Under the pieces are notes generated by a model, which was given only the letters and a program-made list of their open reading frames with translations, was not told the origin of the DNA and did no database searches. A stretch of DNA of 64,000 nt, taken from NCBI GenBank assembly GCA_963749515.1, contig CAVVMR010000001.1:950539-1014538 (forward strand). Reading direction: 5' to 3'. Position numbers and translations under genes: made by a program. Positions within the stretch are counted from its first letter, which is position 1. Every line of letters begins with the position of its first letter. Shown here piece by piece: positions 32,339-40,406 of this stretch. This DNA comes from Gaiellasilicea sp963749515 (lineage in GTDB: Bacteria > Actinomycetota > Thermoleophilia > Gaiellales > Gaiellaceae).

Positions 32339-32770
32339 TCAGGCGGCCTCCCAGTAGGCATCGAGAGCCGCTGCGATCGCTCCGACGAGGGCATGGGGCT
32401 CGAACGGTCTCGTCACCATGGTGACGTTTGGGCCGAGCGGGAGGGTCTCGGCGCCGTCGGTGACGAGGATGATGGGGATCCGGTCGTCGAGCTGGGCCAA
32501 CCGCTCAGCCAGCAGGATGCGACTCATGTCTCGGGCGCCGATCCCGAGGAGAAACGCGTCGTACGCGCCCGATGCGGCGGCCCTGAGCGCCGATCTCCCG
32601 GTCGAGCACCATTGCACGTCGACGCCGGCGTCTTCGACGGTTGCCGCGACCAGCGCTGCGACGAAGGCGTCGTCCTCGACGTGCAGCACGCGCCGTGGCG
32701 AATCCCCGAGCCGAACCGCCTGTGGCGAATCGATCGATTCTTGTTGCACGAGCGGGACCCCTTCCGTCAC
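32339..32770 (-). CDS. Degenerate receiver-domain protein
   Basis: A 143-aa protein with a receiver fold (RRVLHVEDDAFVAALVAATV, GVDVQWCSTGRSALRAAASG) in which the phospho-acceptor position reads AFLLGIGARD: Gly replaces Asp. The conserved Lys is Arg in MVTRPFEPHAL. It should not be phosphorylated in the usual way and may act as a constitutive or ligand-controlled partner. It is adjacent to an intact receiver (31890) and divergent from a histidine kinase (32914). The first ~25 residues are an extra polar N-terminus. Confidence 0.82.
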   Translation of the reverse strand: MTEGVPLVQQESIDSPQAVRLGDSPRRVLHVEDDAFVAALVAATVEDAGVDVQWCSTGRSALRAAASGAYDAFLLGIGARDMSRILLAERLAQLDDRIPIILVTDGAETLPLGPNVTMVTRPFEPHALVGAIAAALDAYWEAA

Positions 32771-32913
32771 TCAGGGCAACCGTACTTGCGGAAGCCTCAG
32801 CGCAGCAGCCGAGAAGGCTCAAGATTCCGTGAGCAACGCCTGTGTCAGCGTGGATTGCGTTCGGGCTCGACCATCATGCGTTCGACTCGGACTTGGAGGG
32901 GAAGACTGCTCGT

Positions 32914-34632
32914 ATGCGGAGGGGTGGGTACTGGCTGGGGATGCGGTGGTGGCTGGCCGCGGCGTTCGCGCTCGTGGCCGCGATCACCGCCATTGCGGTC
33001 GTGCGCGTCACCGCCGCGCGTTCCGAGGATGCCTTCCGCAGAAACGCCGAGGAGTTCGCGATCGGGAATTCCTTCGGCGCTGCGGTCCGCCTCGCCTCGG
33101 TGGTCGATCGTGCGTCGCTCGAGAGCGAGGCGACGCAGATCGCGCAGAACCGCCGGGTCTCGCTGTACCTGTTCGACGGTGAGGGTCGCGCGGTGACTCC
33201 GGAGCGTTCACGCGGGCTCCGGTTCGCCGATCTCCCGCAAGCCGACGAGGCGCTCGCTGCGGCGCTCGAGGGACGCCGGTTCGTCGGCAGCAGCGACGAC
33301 GGCGCCGCGATCATCGTCGGCCTGCCGCTCCTGTCCAGCACGGCGGAAGCTCTCGTTGCCTACTCGGTTCGGCCCGAGCTGCGCGAGCAACTAGGCATCG
33401 TCCGGGACGAGTCGGTCGAGGCCGCCTTGTGGGCGGTTCTCGTGGGTGCCGGCGCCGGTCTGCTCTTCGCGGTCTTCATCGGCCGACGGCTCGGCCGCAT
33501 CGCGCAGACGGCCAGCGCGATCGAGAGCGGGGATTTCACGCGTGAGCTGAGCGATCGCTTCCCGGACGAGGTCGGCAGCCTCGCCCAGTCGGTCGATCGC
33601 ATGCGGCTACGCCTCGAGGCTCTCGTGACGACTCTCCGGGAGGACAAGGAGCAGTTCGAGCAGCTCGTCGAGCGACTTCACGACGGTGTGCTGCTGGTCG
33701 ATTCCGACGGGCACCTGGAGTACGCGAACTCACACGCGCGGCAGCTCTTTCGCGGCGCGGAACGCGGCGCAGGGCTGGACGAGCTTCTCGGCGAGCCGGA
33801 GCTCATCGGCTTCATGCGCGCGCTTCTCGACGGCAGGAGCCCGGACGAGACGATCTACGTCCTCCGCGACAACAAGACCCTCCAGGTTTCCGGTGTCCCG
33901 GCTCACGGCCGCCGCGACGGCGCAATCCTCGTCGTCGCGGACGTGACCCAGCGCGAACGCACGGAACGGGCACAGCGAGAGTTCGTCACCAACGCGGCGC
34001 ACGAGCTGCGAACTCCGGTGGCCTCTATCGTCACCTCCATCGAAATGCTGCAGACAGGTGCGAAGGACGTACCGGAGCGACGCGATCAGTTCCTCGACTA
34101 CATCGAGCGGGAGTCCAACCGCCTTACGAGGCTGACGCGCGCGCTCCTCGTGCTGGCACGCGCCGAGGCGGAGCAGGAACCCCCGAGGAGTGAACGGGTG
34201 ACCCTCGGCCCCGTTCTCGAACGTGTGGCGGAGGACCTCGAGCCGCACGGCCCGGTGAACGTCACCGTTCAATGTGACCCCGACCTCACCGTCGCGACGG
34301 ATCCGGAGCTGCTCGAGCAGGCGCTCCACAGCGTCGCCCAGAACGCGGAGCGTCACACGAAACAGGGCTCGATCGTCATTCGAGGGCGTCAGGTCGATGA
34401 CGCGCACGTCGCGGTGCATGTCATCGACACCGGCACGGGCATCGACGACGCCCAGCCGGAGCGATTGTTCGAGCGCTTCTACCGGGGCAACGGGGCCGAC
34501 GGAGGTTTCGGCCTTGGGCTGGCGATCGCGGCCCAGTCGGTCCGCGCCGTCGGCGGGACGATCGAGATACGCGCGAACGAGGAGGTCGGGACGACGGTGG
34601 AGGTCGTGTTGCCGGCGGGAGACGCGACCTGA
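32914..34632 (+). CDS. Membrane sensor histidine kinase (HAMP-PAS-HisKA)
   Basis: A 572-aa kinase. TM1 is at ~12-30 (LAAAFALVAAITAIAVVRV), an extracytoplasmic sensor at ~30-160, TM2 at ~170-190 (AALWAVLVGAGAGLLFAVFI), HAMP at ~190-245, a PAS-like domain (VERLHDGVLLVDSDGHLEYA), the HisKA H-box (NAAHELRTPVASIVTSIEML, His phosphorylated), and HATPase N/G boxes (AQNAERHTKQGS, VIDTGTGIDD, GFGLGLAIA). ATG 32914 follows GGAGGGGAAG; the frame opens at 32842 without a better start. Its TGA overlaps the ATG of the partner regulator. The sensed signal is unknown. Confidence 0.95.
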   Translation: MRRGGYWLGMRWWLAAAFALVAAITAIAVVRVTAARSEDAFRRNAEEFAIGNSFGAAVRLASVVDRASLESEATQIAQNRRVSLYLFDGEGRAVTPERSRGLRFADLPQADEALAAALEGRRFVGSSDDGAAIIVGLPLLSSTAEALVAYSVRPELREQLGIVRDESVEAALWAVLVGAGAGLLFAVFIGRRLGRIAQTASAIESGDFTRELSDRFPDEVGSLAQSVDRMRLRLEALVTTLREDKEQFEQLVERLHDGVLLVDSDGHLEYANSHARQLFRGAERGAGLDELLGEPELIGFMRALLDGRSPDETIYVLRDNKTLQVSGVPAHGRRDGAILVVADVTQRERTERAQREFVTNAAHELRTPVASIVTSIEMLQTGAKDVPERRDQFLDYIERESNRLTRLTRALLVLARAEAEQEPPRSERVTLGPVLERVAEDLEPHGPVNVTVQCDPDLTVATDPELLEQALHSVAQNAERHTKQGSIVIRGRQVDDAHVAVHVIDTGTGIDDAQPERLFERFYRGNGADGGFGLGLAIAAQSVRAVGGTIEIRANEEVGTTVEVVLPAGDAT

Positions 34633-35321
34633 TGAGTGCGCGGATTCTGGTCGTCGACGACGAGCCGGCTCTCCTCGCCGGGCTCTCGTATGCCCTCACG
34701 AGGGAGCAGTTCGAGGTCACGACGACCGGCACCGGACGCGAAGCACTCGCCGAGATCGACGCAGGCGAGTACGACCTGGTGATCCTCGATCTCATGCTGC
34801 CGGACGTGTCGGGCATCCAGGTGGCCCGAAAGCTCCGGGCACAGAGTGCCGTGCCGATCATCATGCTGACCGCCAAGGATTCCGAGGCCGACAAGGTCAT
34901 CGGGCTCGAAATGGGAGCCGACGACTACGTCACGAAGCCCTTCTCCGCTCTCGAGCTGGTCGGCCGCGTACGCGCGCTCCTGCGCCGGCGGGAGCTCGAT
35001 CAGAACGACATCGGGCCGGTGCGACGCGTGGGGGCGCTCCGGATCGACATCGCGCGTCACGAGGTGAGCATCGAGGGGCGCAGGGTCAACCTGACGCCGT
35101 CCGAGTTCAAGGTGCTGCTGATGCTCGCGAGGAGGCCCGGACAGGTCGTCTCCAAGCGCGCGATCCTCGAGGAGCTGTGGGACACGAAGCACGTCGCCGA
35201 CGAGCATGCCTGTGACGTCCACATCTCGAACCTCCGGCGCAAGCTCGAGAGCAACCCGGCTCAGCCGGAACGGATCGTGACGGTGCGAGCGGCCGGCTAC
35301 AAGCTGATGTCCGCCACCTGA
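34632..35321 (+). CDS. OmpR/PhoB-family response regulator
   Basis: A 229-aa regulator: receiver domain with ILVVDDEPALL, phospho-Asp in LVILDLMLPDVSG (about 53), MLTAKDSEADKV and YVTKPFSALEL. A C-terminal winged-helix domain follows (VNLTPSEFKVLLMLARRPGQ, VVSKRAILEELWDTKHVADE, CDVHISNLRRKLE, VRAAGYKL). Its ATG overlaps the stop of the kinase gene (TGATG), so they are a cognate pair. The nearest candidate target is the surface locus to the left, but no operator was identified. Confidence 0.95.
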   Translation: MSARILVVDDEPALLAGLSYALTREQFEVTTTGTGREALAEIDAGEYDLVILDLMLPDVSGIQVARKLRAQSAVPIIMLTAKDSEADKVIGLEMGADDYVTKPFSALELVGRVRALLRRRELDQNDIGPVRRVGALRIDIARHEVSIEGRRVNLTPSEFKVLLMLARRPGQVVSKRAILEELWDTKHVADEHACDVHISNLRRKLESNPAQPERIVTVRAAGYKLMSAT

Positions 35322-35427
35322 GCTCGAGGAGTGTCAGAAGATCCGCAGCGTTCCCTCAAGATCGGACCGAATCCCTCCTCGGGGACTCGAGAATCGGGTT
35401 AGCTGGTGTGTGATGGCGATCGGCGCA

Positions 35428-35523
35428 GACGTGCAAACCACAGGCTCGATGCGGCGCGGCTCACACCGGGGGGGTCTGGTGTGAAGCGAGCCGGGTATCT
35501 GAAGCACGACATCTGTGGTCGTC
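35428..35523 (+). ncRNA. Candidate structured RNA in convergent intergenic region
   Basis: A nested fold in a gene-free gap of 296 bp. The outer helix pairs GACG (35428-35431) and ACCACAG (35437-35443) with CTGTGGT (35513-35519) and CGTC (35520-35523), leaving a TGCAA bulge. The inner hairpin pairs CGGCTC and ACACC (35457-35467) with GGTGT (35778-style position 35478-35482) and GAGCCG (35488-35493), with a G-rich loop and a GAAGC bulge. The gap lies 3' of the response regulator, so it could be a 3'-UTR element or an independent RNA; strand is uncertain. I could not match it to a known riboswitch class. Confidence 0.4.
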
Positions 35524-35546
35524 CGCCGTCGGCGACACGCGGGCGA

Positions 35547-35576
35547 GCATGCGGCTGCGGGCGGGCAGCCGCGTGC
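35547..35576. terminator. Strong hairpin between convergent genes
   Basis: Stem GCATGCGGCTGC/GCAGCCGCGTGC (12 pairs, one mismatch) with loop GGGCGG, 42 bp before the stop of the minus-strand gene at 35618. It is positioned to act as a terminator for either direction; no T-tract is evident. Confidence 0.6.
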
Positions 35577-35617
35577 GCCCCTCGTGGCCGCCGCCGCTAT
35601 TTCGCCAAACCCTCCTA

Positions 35618-35950
35618 CTAGTAGTCGAACGCGAGGCCGAGCCGCGAGAGCTCGTGCTCGGCGTAGCGGCCCTCGATCGACGCCTCGAGGTCGAACTCCT
35701 CGACCACCTCAGGGTCCTTGCCGATCAGGTCGCGCACACCCGTCGGCAGCACCTGATCGGCCGCGTCCCGCGACTCGAAGAGGTAGAAGGCGCCCCAGCG
35801 CTCGCCCAGCGGGTCCGAGATCCACGCTTTGAAGCGCAGGCCTTCGACCTCTGCGAACTCGTCGGCGGCCTCGTCGCGGAGGTAGCGCCGAAGCTCCTCG
35901 ATCGTCGTCTTCGAGTCGGCCAGGCCCCAGAGCACGATCCGAACGATCAT
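35618..35950 (-). CDS. YdhR/ABM-like small protein
   Basis: A 110-aa protein starting IVRIVLWGLADSKTTIEELR and continuing LRFKAWISDPLGERWGAFYL and FESRDAADQVLPTGVRDLIG. The beta-alpha pattern with a central FKAWISD...WGAFYLFES stretch resembles dimeric alpha/beta-barrel proteins of the YdhR/antibiotic-biosynthesis-monooxygenase group. No cofactor residues are obvious, and such proteins often have unknown roles. It is 28 bp from the upstream gene at 35979 and probably cotranscribed with it and the carboxyltransferase. Confidence 0.75.
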   Translation of the reverse strand: MIVRIVLWGLADSKTTIEELRRYLRDEAADEFAEVEGLRFKAWISDPLGERWGAFYLFESRDAADQVLPTGVRDLIGKDPEVVEEFDLEASIEGRYAEHELSRLGLAFDY

Positions 35951-35978
35951 CTCGAGTGAGGCCTGCTGGAGCCCACCG

Positions 35979-36260
35979 TCAGGTCGCGCGCACCTTCGCC
36001 AAGGTCGACTTCACCTGCCGGAGTACGTCCGCCTCGTCGTGCCCGAAGTCGTCCAGGTAGGAGTGGAGGGCCGACTCGAGGATCCGGAGATCCTCGGCGT
36101 CGAGCCCGATCCCGCGCGGCTGGTCCAGCCGGTCGACGATGAACTTCGCGTACCACGCCGGCCAGTCCTCGTCGCGGTGGCCGAGCTCCTTCTCGTAGAC
36201 GGCATGGGCCGCCTCCGCTTCGCGTAGCTCGCTCGCCAGCTCCTCTGCCGTGATTGCCAT
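35979..36260 (-). CDS. Small helical protein of unknown function
   Basis: A 93-aa acidic helical protein (ITAEELASELREAEAAHAVY, EKELGHRDEDWPAWYAKFIV, ILESALHSYLDDFGHDEADV). The DEDWPAWYAKFIV block is conserved-looking and Trp/Tyr-rich, but I recognise no named family or active site. It lies 16 bp downstream of the carboxyltransferase gene and upstream of the YdhR-like gene, so it is likely in the same transcript. Confidence 0.7.
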   Translation of the reverse strand: MAITAEELASELREAEAAHAVYEKELGHRDEDWPAWYAKFIVDRLDQPRGIGLDAEDLRILESALHSYLDDFGHDEADVLRQVKSTLAKVRAT

Positions 36261-36276
36261 CGTGCCTTCTGCCTCC

Positions 36277-37833
36277 TTACATCCTGAAGATGCCGAACGT
36301 GCTCTCCGGGACGGGTCCGTTCAGCGCGGCCGAGATCCCGAGTGCGAGCACCCGGCGCGTGTCCCGCGGGTCGATGATCCCATCGTCCCAGAGGCGAGCG
36401 GTCGAGTAGTACGGATTGCCTTCAGCCTCGTACGTGGCGCGGATCTCGTCGGCGTCGGCGTCGCCGACCATCGTCAGGACGATCGCGGCCTGCTCGCCTC
36501 CCATGACGGAGATCCGGGCGTTCGGCCACATCCAGAGCTGACGCGGCCCGTAGGCGCGACCGCACATCGCGTAGTTGCCGGCGCCGAAGGAGCCGCCGGT
36601 GACGACGGTGAACTTGGGGACGTCGGCGCAGGCGACCGCGGTGACGAGCTTGGCGCCGTCCCGGGCGATCCCTCCCTCCTCGTACTCCTTGCCGACCATG
36701 AACCCGGTGATGTTCTGCAGGAAGACGAGCGGGATCTTTCGCTTCGCCGCCAGCTCGATGAAGTGCGCGCCCTTCTGGGCGGACTCCGCGAACAGCACGC
36801 CCTTGTTCGCCAGGATCGCGACGGGATACCCCTCGATCCGCGCGAAGCCGCAGACGAGCGTCTCGCCGTAGAGCGCCTTGAACTCGGCGAACCTGCTGCC
36901 GTCGACGATCCGGGCGATCAGCTCGTGCGCGTTCATCTCGTGCTTGAAGTCCTCTGGCACGAGGCCACAGAGATCGTTCGGGTCGAGTGCGGGCGGCTCC
37001 GGCGGCGCGACGTCCCACGGGAGCTCCTTGCGGCGGTGCAGGTTGCGGACGATCTGCCGCGCGAGCGCGAGCGCATGCTCGTCGGAGGTCGCGTAGTGGT
37101 CGGCGACTCCCGATCGCCGCGTGTGGACGTCGGCGCCGCCGAGCTCCTCGGCGGTCACGTCCTGGCCCGTCGCGGCCTTCACGAGCGGCGGGCCGCCGAT
37201 GAAGATCGTCCCCGTGCCCTGCACGATCACCGTCTCGTCGCTCATCGCCGGCACGTAGGCGCCACCGGCGGTACAGGAGCCCATCACGACGGCGATCTGC
37301 GGGATCCCCTTCGCGGACATTCGCGCCTGGTTGTAGAAGATTCGCCCGAAGTGCTCCCGGTCCGGGAAGACCTCCGCCTGGAGCGGGAGGAACGCGCCGC
37401 CCGAGTCGACGAGGTAGATGCACGGCAGGTGGTTCTGCTCCGCCACCTCCTGGGCGCGAAGGTGCTTCTTCACGGTCAGCGGGAAGTAGGAGCCTCCCTT
37501 CACGGTCGCGTCGTTCGCGACGATCACGCACTCCTGGCTCTCGACGACGCCGATGCCCGTGACGATTCCGGCGGAGGGAGCAGCGCCGTCGTACAGATCC
37601 CAGGCCGCAAGCGCGTTCAGCTCCAGGAAAGCCGTGCCGGGATCGACGAGCCGGTCGATCCGGTCGCGCGCCGTCAGCTTCCCGCGTGAGCGGTGGCGCT
37701 CGACGGACTTCTCGCCGCCGCCGCTCGCCACCTGCGACGTGCGCTCGCGCAGTTCGGCGACGAGCGCCTCCATCCGCTCGGCGCGGCGCGCGAACGTCTC
37801 GTCGCGTTCCACCTGCGAGGTGAGCAAAGCCAT
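36277..37833 (-). CDS. Acyl-CoA carboxylase, carboxyltransferase (beta) subunit
   Basis: A 518-aa carboxyltransferase most like methylcrotonyl-CoA or other short acyl-CoA carboxylase beta subunits. Seen: GKLTARDRIDRLVDPGTAFL, YFPLTVKKHLRAQEVAEQNH, YLVDSGGAFLPLQAEVFPD (first oxyanion site), MGSCTAGGAYVPAMSDETVI, and in the second half QNITGFMVGKEYEEGGIARD, KFTVVTGGSFGAGNYAMCGR and FLFMWPNARISVMGG-like. ATG 37833 is chosen; the frame extends to 37896 into the divergent gene. It needs a biotinylated alpha subunit; the fusion at 15579-17201 is one candidate. It fits leucine or odd-chain catabolism. Confidence 0.95.
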   Translation of the reverse strand: MALLTSQVERDETFARRAERMEALVAELRERTSQVASGGGEKSVERHRSRGKLTARDRIDRLVDPGTAFLELNALAAWDLYDGAAPSAGIVTGIGVVESQECVIVANDATVKGGSYFPLTVKKHLRAQEVAEQNHLPCIYLVDSGGAFLPLQAEVFPDREHFGRIFYNQARMSAKGIPQIAVVMGSCTAGGAYVPAMSDETVIVQGTGTIFIGGPPLVKAATGQDVTAEELGGADVHTRRSGVADHYATSDEHALALARQIVRNLHRRKELPWDVAPPEPPALDPNDLCGLVPEDFKHEMNAHELIARIVDGSRFAEFKALYGETLVCGFARIEGYPVAILANKGVLFAESAQKGAHFIELAAKRKIPLVFLQNITGFMVGKEYEEGGIARDGAKLVTAVACADVPKFTVVTGGSFGAGNYAMCGRAYGPRQLWMWPNARISVMGGEQAAIVLTMVGDADADEIRATYEAEGNPYYSTARLWDDGIIDPRDTRRVLALGISAALNGPVPESTFGIFRM

Positions 37834-37838
37834 CGAAG

Positions 37839-39275
37839 GTGAGCCTAACGAACGCCTCATCCCTTGCCGATAACCGCGTCGTGCGGCGGGACACATTCAG
37901 AGCGCTACTGGTCGCGGCCGGGGCAGCTGCAATCTTGCCGCCCGCGGTGATCCACTTCGTGGCCCGCGACCAGGTGCAGCTCTCGAGCGAGACACACTTC
38001 TGGAGCGTCGTCCTCTCGGCGCTCGTCGCGACCGCAGCAGGGATTGCTCTCTCCTACGGTGGCTGGCGGCGCGGCGACGCGCGTGCGGTTCTCGTCGGCA
38101 CTGCCTTCACCGTGATGGCCTCGCTGCTCGTCGTCCACGGCCTCGCGAGCCCCGGCTTCATCGTCGAAATGAACGGCGTCGTCTCGCTGACCGGCGCAGC
38201 GACGCTTCCCGTCGGCGCGGTCATCCTGGCGATCTCCGCCTGGCCGGGCGCGAACAGGCCGCACGCGGTCACGCCCCTCCTCTGGCTGCAGGCGGGGCTG
38301 ATGGTGGGTGTGATCGCGCTCGGAATCGCGGCGATGTGGCTGCCCAGCCTCGTCCCGTCCGTGCCCGAGGCTGCCAGCCCGGTGGCCGTCGCCACGCTCG
38401 TCGTCGGTCTTGCCTTCTACGGGCTGCTCGCACTACGGGCTCTCCATACCGTGCTGCTCACCCGGCGCCGTGCGGACCTGGCTGTCTTCGTCGGGCTCGT
38501 CTGGCTCGCCGGCGCGCTCGTTCCCGCGCTGATGCTGACCTACCTCGATCTCGCCTGGTGGCTCGGCCACGGGCTCGAGGTCGCGGGCGTGCTCCTCGTC
38601 GGGGCTCCGGTCGCCGCCGATCTCTTCCGCTCCTCGCCTTCCCGTCCACTCGCCGGCGACCTCAAGGGCGCCGAGCTGGTCTCGGCCGAGGAGGCGTTCC
38701 TCGGCTCCCAGGTCGGCGGCCTCATGCGCATGCTCGCCGAGAAGGACGAGTACACCGAAGGGCACACGCGCCGCGTCGCGCTGCTCGCGGTCGCCGTGGG
38801 GGAGGAGCTCGGCCTCCCGCCGGCTCGCCTGCGCGAGCTCGCCACGGGCGGCCTGCTCCACGACATCGGCAAGCTCTCGGTGCCCGACGAGGTGCTGCAG
38901 AAGCCCGCCGCACTCGACGACGACGAGTACGCGCTCGTTCAGCGGCATGCGGTCTGGGGCGACTCGCTCCTCGGCCGGCTCGGATTCTCATCGCGTGTCC
39001 GCGTCCTCGTGCGCGACCACCACGAGCGGCTCGACGGCAGCGGCTATCCCAACGGCGCCATTTCGCTTTCCCTCGAGACGCGGGTGCTGGCCGTCTGCGA
39101 CGTCTACGACGCGCTTCGCTCGGAACGCGTCTACCGCGAGGCGTGGTCACACGAGCGTGCGCTCGCACTCCTCGGGGAAGAGGATGGCGCTCTTTTCTGC
39201 CCGCGCTGCGTCGAAGCACTCGAGGCCGTCCTGGTGCGGAGCGGCGCTGCCGGCCCGGTTGCCGTCGCGGTCTAG
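37839..39275 (+). CDS. Membrane-bound HD-GYP phosphodiesterase-like protein
   Basis: A 478-aa protein. The N-terminal ~270 residues hold seven or eight membrane helices (LLVAAGAAAILPPAVIHFVA, FWSVVLSALVATAAGIALSY, LMVGVIALGIAAMWLPSLVP). The C-terminal HD-GYP domain (from ~290) has KDEYTEGHTRRVALLAVAVG, GGLLHDIGKLSVPDEVLQKP, VRDHHERLDGSGYPNGAISL and AVCDVYDALRSERVYR. The HD metal residues and the GYP motif are intact, so cyclic-di-GMP hydrolysis is likely. The membrane part is a probable sensor. GTG 37839 lies 5 bp from the divergent carboxyltransferase start, so promoters must overlap the coding regions. Confidence 0.93.
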   Translation: MSLTNASSLADNRVVRRDTFRALLVAAGAAAILPPAVIHFVARDQVQLSSETHFWSVVLSALVATAAGIALSYGGWRRGDARAVLVGTAFTVMASLLVVHGLASPGFIVEMNGVVSLTGAATLPVGAVILAISAWPGANRPHAVTPLLWLQAGLMVGVIALGIAAMWLPSLVPSVPEAASPVAVATLVVGLAFYGLLALRALHTVLLTRRRADLAVFVGLVWLAGALVPALMLTYLDLAWWLGHGLEVAGVLLVGAPVAADLFRSSPSRPLAGDLKGAELVSAEEAFLGSQVGGLMRMLAEKDEYTEGHTRRVALLAVAVGEELGLPPARLRELATGGLLHDIGKLSVPDEVLQKPAALDDDEYALVQRHAVWGDSLLGRLGFSSRVRVLVRDHHERLDGSGYPNGAISLSLETRVLAVCDVYDALRSERVYREAWSHERALALLGEEDGALFCPRCVEALEAVLVRSGAAGPVAVAV

Positions 39276-39361
39276 AAGCGCGCCAGCCGATGGAACGTGT
39301 AGGAATCCTCCATTCGGGGGATAAGAGGACTGCACTGTTCGCGCCGAGAACAGGAGTACCG

Positions 39362-39517
39362 ATGATCCGCTACTCGCTCATGTCCCGTCTTGGTCTCGCA
39401 GAGCCCCTCGTGCGGCTCGCGCGTACGATCGAGAACTCGAATCGGGCTGCGGCATCTCGGCACTCCGTGCGACCGCGTCTCCGTCTCGACGCGCGCCCAG
39501 GCGAACGTCCCGTCTGA
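39362..39517 (+). CDS. Small basic ORF (51 aa), unknown
   Basis: ATG 39362 has a good ribosome site (AACAGGAGTACCG) and opens a 51-codon frame: MIRYSLMSRLGLAEPLVRLA, then RTIENSNRAAASRHSVRPRL. An amphipathic N-terminal helix is followed by an Arg-rich tail; no family is recognised. It stops 5 bp before the convergent gene at 39522. The ribosome site and its own start make it more than a random frame, but coding is unproven. Confidence 0.45.
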   Translation: MIRYSLMSRLGLAEPLVRLARTIENSNRAAASRHSVRPRLRLDARPGERPV

Positions 39518-39521
39518 CGAT

Positions 39522-40022
39522 CTAGGTCGGGCCCAGAACGACCGCGACGGTGCCGGACTGGAGCTCGCGATCCTCGCCGTTCACGGTCACGTCGACGTTC
39601 GCCGCCGCTCCGATGGACATCCACACCCGCGTGCCGCGCAGCGTGACCGACTCGCCCTGAGCGAGTAGCCGCTCCTCGAGCACGCGCCCGCTCTCCGAGC
39701 CGAGCCGGGCCGAGATCCAACAATCTCCGCGCGCGGCCGTGACGACCACGGTCGCGAGTGCCGGCGCGGCCGTGTTCGTGGCCGTGGTCGAGGTCGTGGG
39801 CGGCGCGGGCGTCGTCCGCCGGACGCGCTTCGTCACCGCCGTCGTGGTCGGCTCGTCGACCGGCTCGGACTGCGACTCAGCCAGCACACCGGTATCGGGA
39901 GGGGCAGCCGGCTCGTCGATCGGGAGCGCTCCCGCCACGAGCGCCACGAAGAAACCGAAGAGCGCCAGCGCCACCACAGCCAGCGTCCACACGAGGACCT
40001 GCGATATCCGTGGCTTGGTCAT
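39522..40022 (-). CDS. Membrane-anchored RodZ-C-terminal-like (DUF4115) protein
   Basis: A 166-aa protein: short cytoplasmic start, one TM helix (VLVWTLAVVALALFGFFVAL), a Thr/Pro-rich wall-spanning linker (TTTAVTKRVRRTTPAPPTTS), and a C-terminal beta domain beginning ARGDCWISARLGSESGRVLE and LLAQGESVTLRGTRVWMSIG. That matches the DUF4115 domain found at the end of RodZ, which couples the cytoskeleton to cell-wall synthesis. The RodZ HTH is absent, so this is an extracytoplasmic-only version. ATG 40022 is chosen; the frame opens at 40121 without a better start. Confidence 0.8.
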   Translation of the reverse strand: MTKPRISQVLVWTLAVVALALFGFFVALVAGALPIDEPAAPPDTGVLAESQSEPVDEPTTTAVTKRVRRTTPAPPTTSTTATNTAAPALATVVVTAARGDCWISARLGSESGRVLEERLLAQGESVTLRGTRVWMSIGAAANVDVTVNGEDRELQSGTVAVVLGPT

Positions 40023-40225
40023 GGCATCGCTCCCGTCCGTACATTCGTCCCGAACGGTGACCTCCCTGTGAGGAGGATAGCCCTGAATGTAAAGAGGACG
40101 GAAGACGCGCGTCCGCCGCAAGGATCGCGTCTCCCGTCCATGGGGGCAGCGCCTCGCCGCCCGAGGTGCCGTCCTGAATGCATCCTGCTCGCCGGCGCGA
40201 CTTCACACCATCACCCTTCCGGAGT

Positions 40226-40393
40226 TGACCACGCTGGTTCACTCGGGTGAGGGATGGGCCCGAAAGGCGTGCAGCCGATCTATAGACCAGGAAAGTCCGC
40301 TGTGTTCCGACGACGATGCCGCAGTCGCCGATCGTGAGCCCGGATTAGACGGGGTGGGAGCCGCAGCCCACCCCGTCTCTTTTCCTCTGCGTC
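40226..40393 (+). ncRNA. Candidate non-coding transcript ending in an intrinsic terminator
   Basis: A stretch of 384 bp without genes (40023-40406, both flanking genes on the minus strand) carries on the plus strand a possible -35 TTGACC (40226-40231). It then holds a GC-balanced segment with short inverted repeats (GGGCCCGAAAGGCG; GATCTATAGACC; GGAAAGTCCG; TCCGACGACG) and finally a textbook terminator at 40347-40386. No convincing ORF is present. A plus-strand terminator with no plus-strand gene argues for an RNA gene or an antisense transcript. It matches no riboswitch, RNase P, tmRNA, 6S or SRP RNA that I can recognise. Confidence 0.4.
40347..40386 (+). terminator. Rho-independent terminator (plus strand)
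   Basis: Perfect 12-bp stem AGACGGGGTGGG/CCCACCCCGTCT with loop AGCCGCAG, followed by CTTTTCCT. The T-rich tail on the plus strand sets the direction. It lies 20 bp beyond the stop of the minus-strand manganese catalase gene, so it does not serve that gene as its T-tail is on the other strand. Confidence 0.8.
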
Positions 40394-40406
40394 CGCTTCT
40401 GTTCAG

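Noticed and set aside
35401..35525. Cyclic-di-GMP-I riboswitch (GTGCAAACCACAGG resembles part of the motif)
   Set aside because: The second conserved half (GGGACGCAAAGCC type) is missing and the element lies after, not before, a gene on that strand.
40240..40345. RNase P RNA (AGGAAAGTCCG resembles its core)
   Set aside because: The region is far too short and lacks the partner strand and the conserved 3' end.
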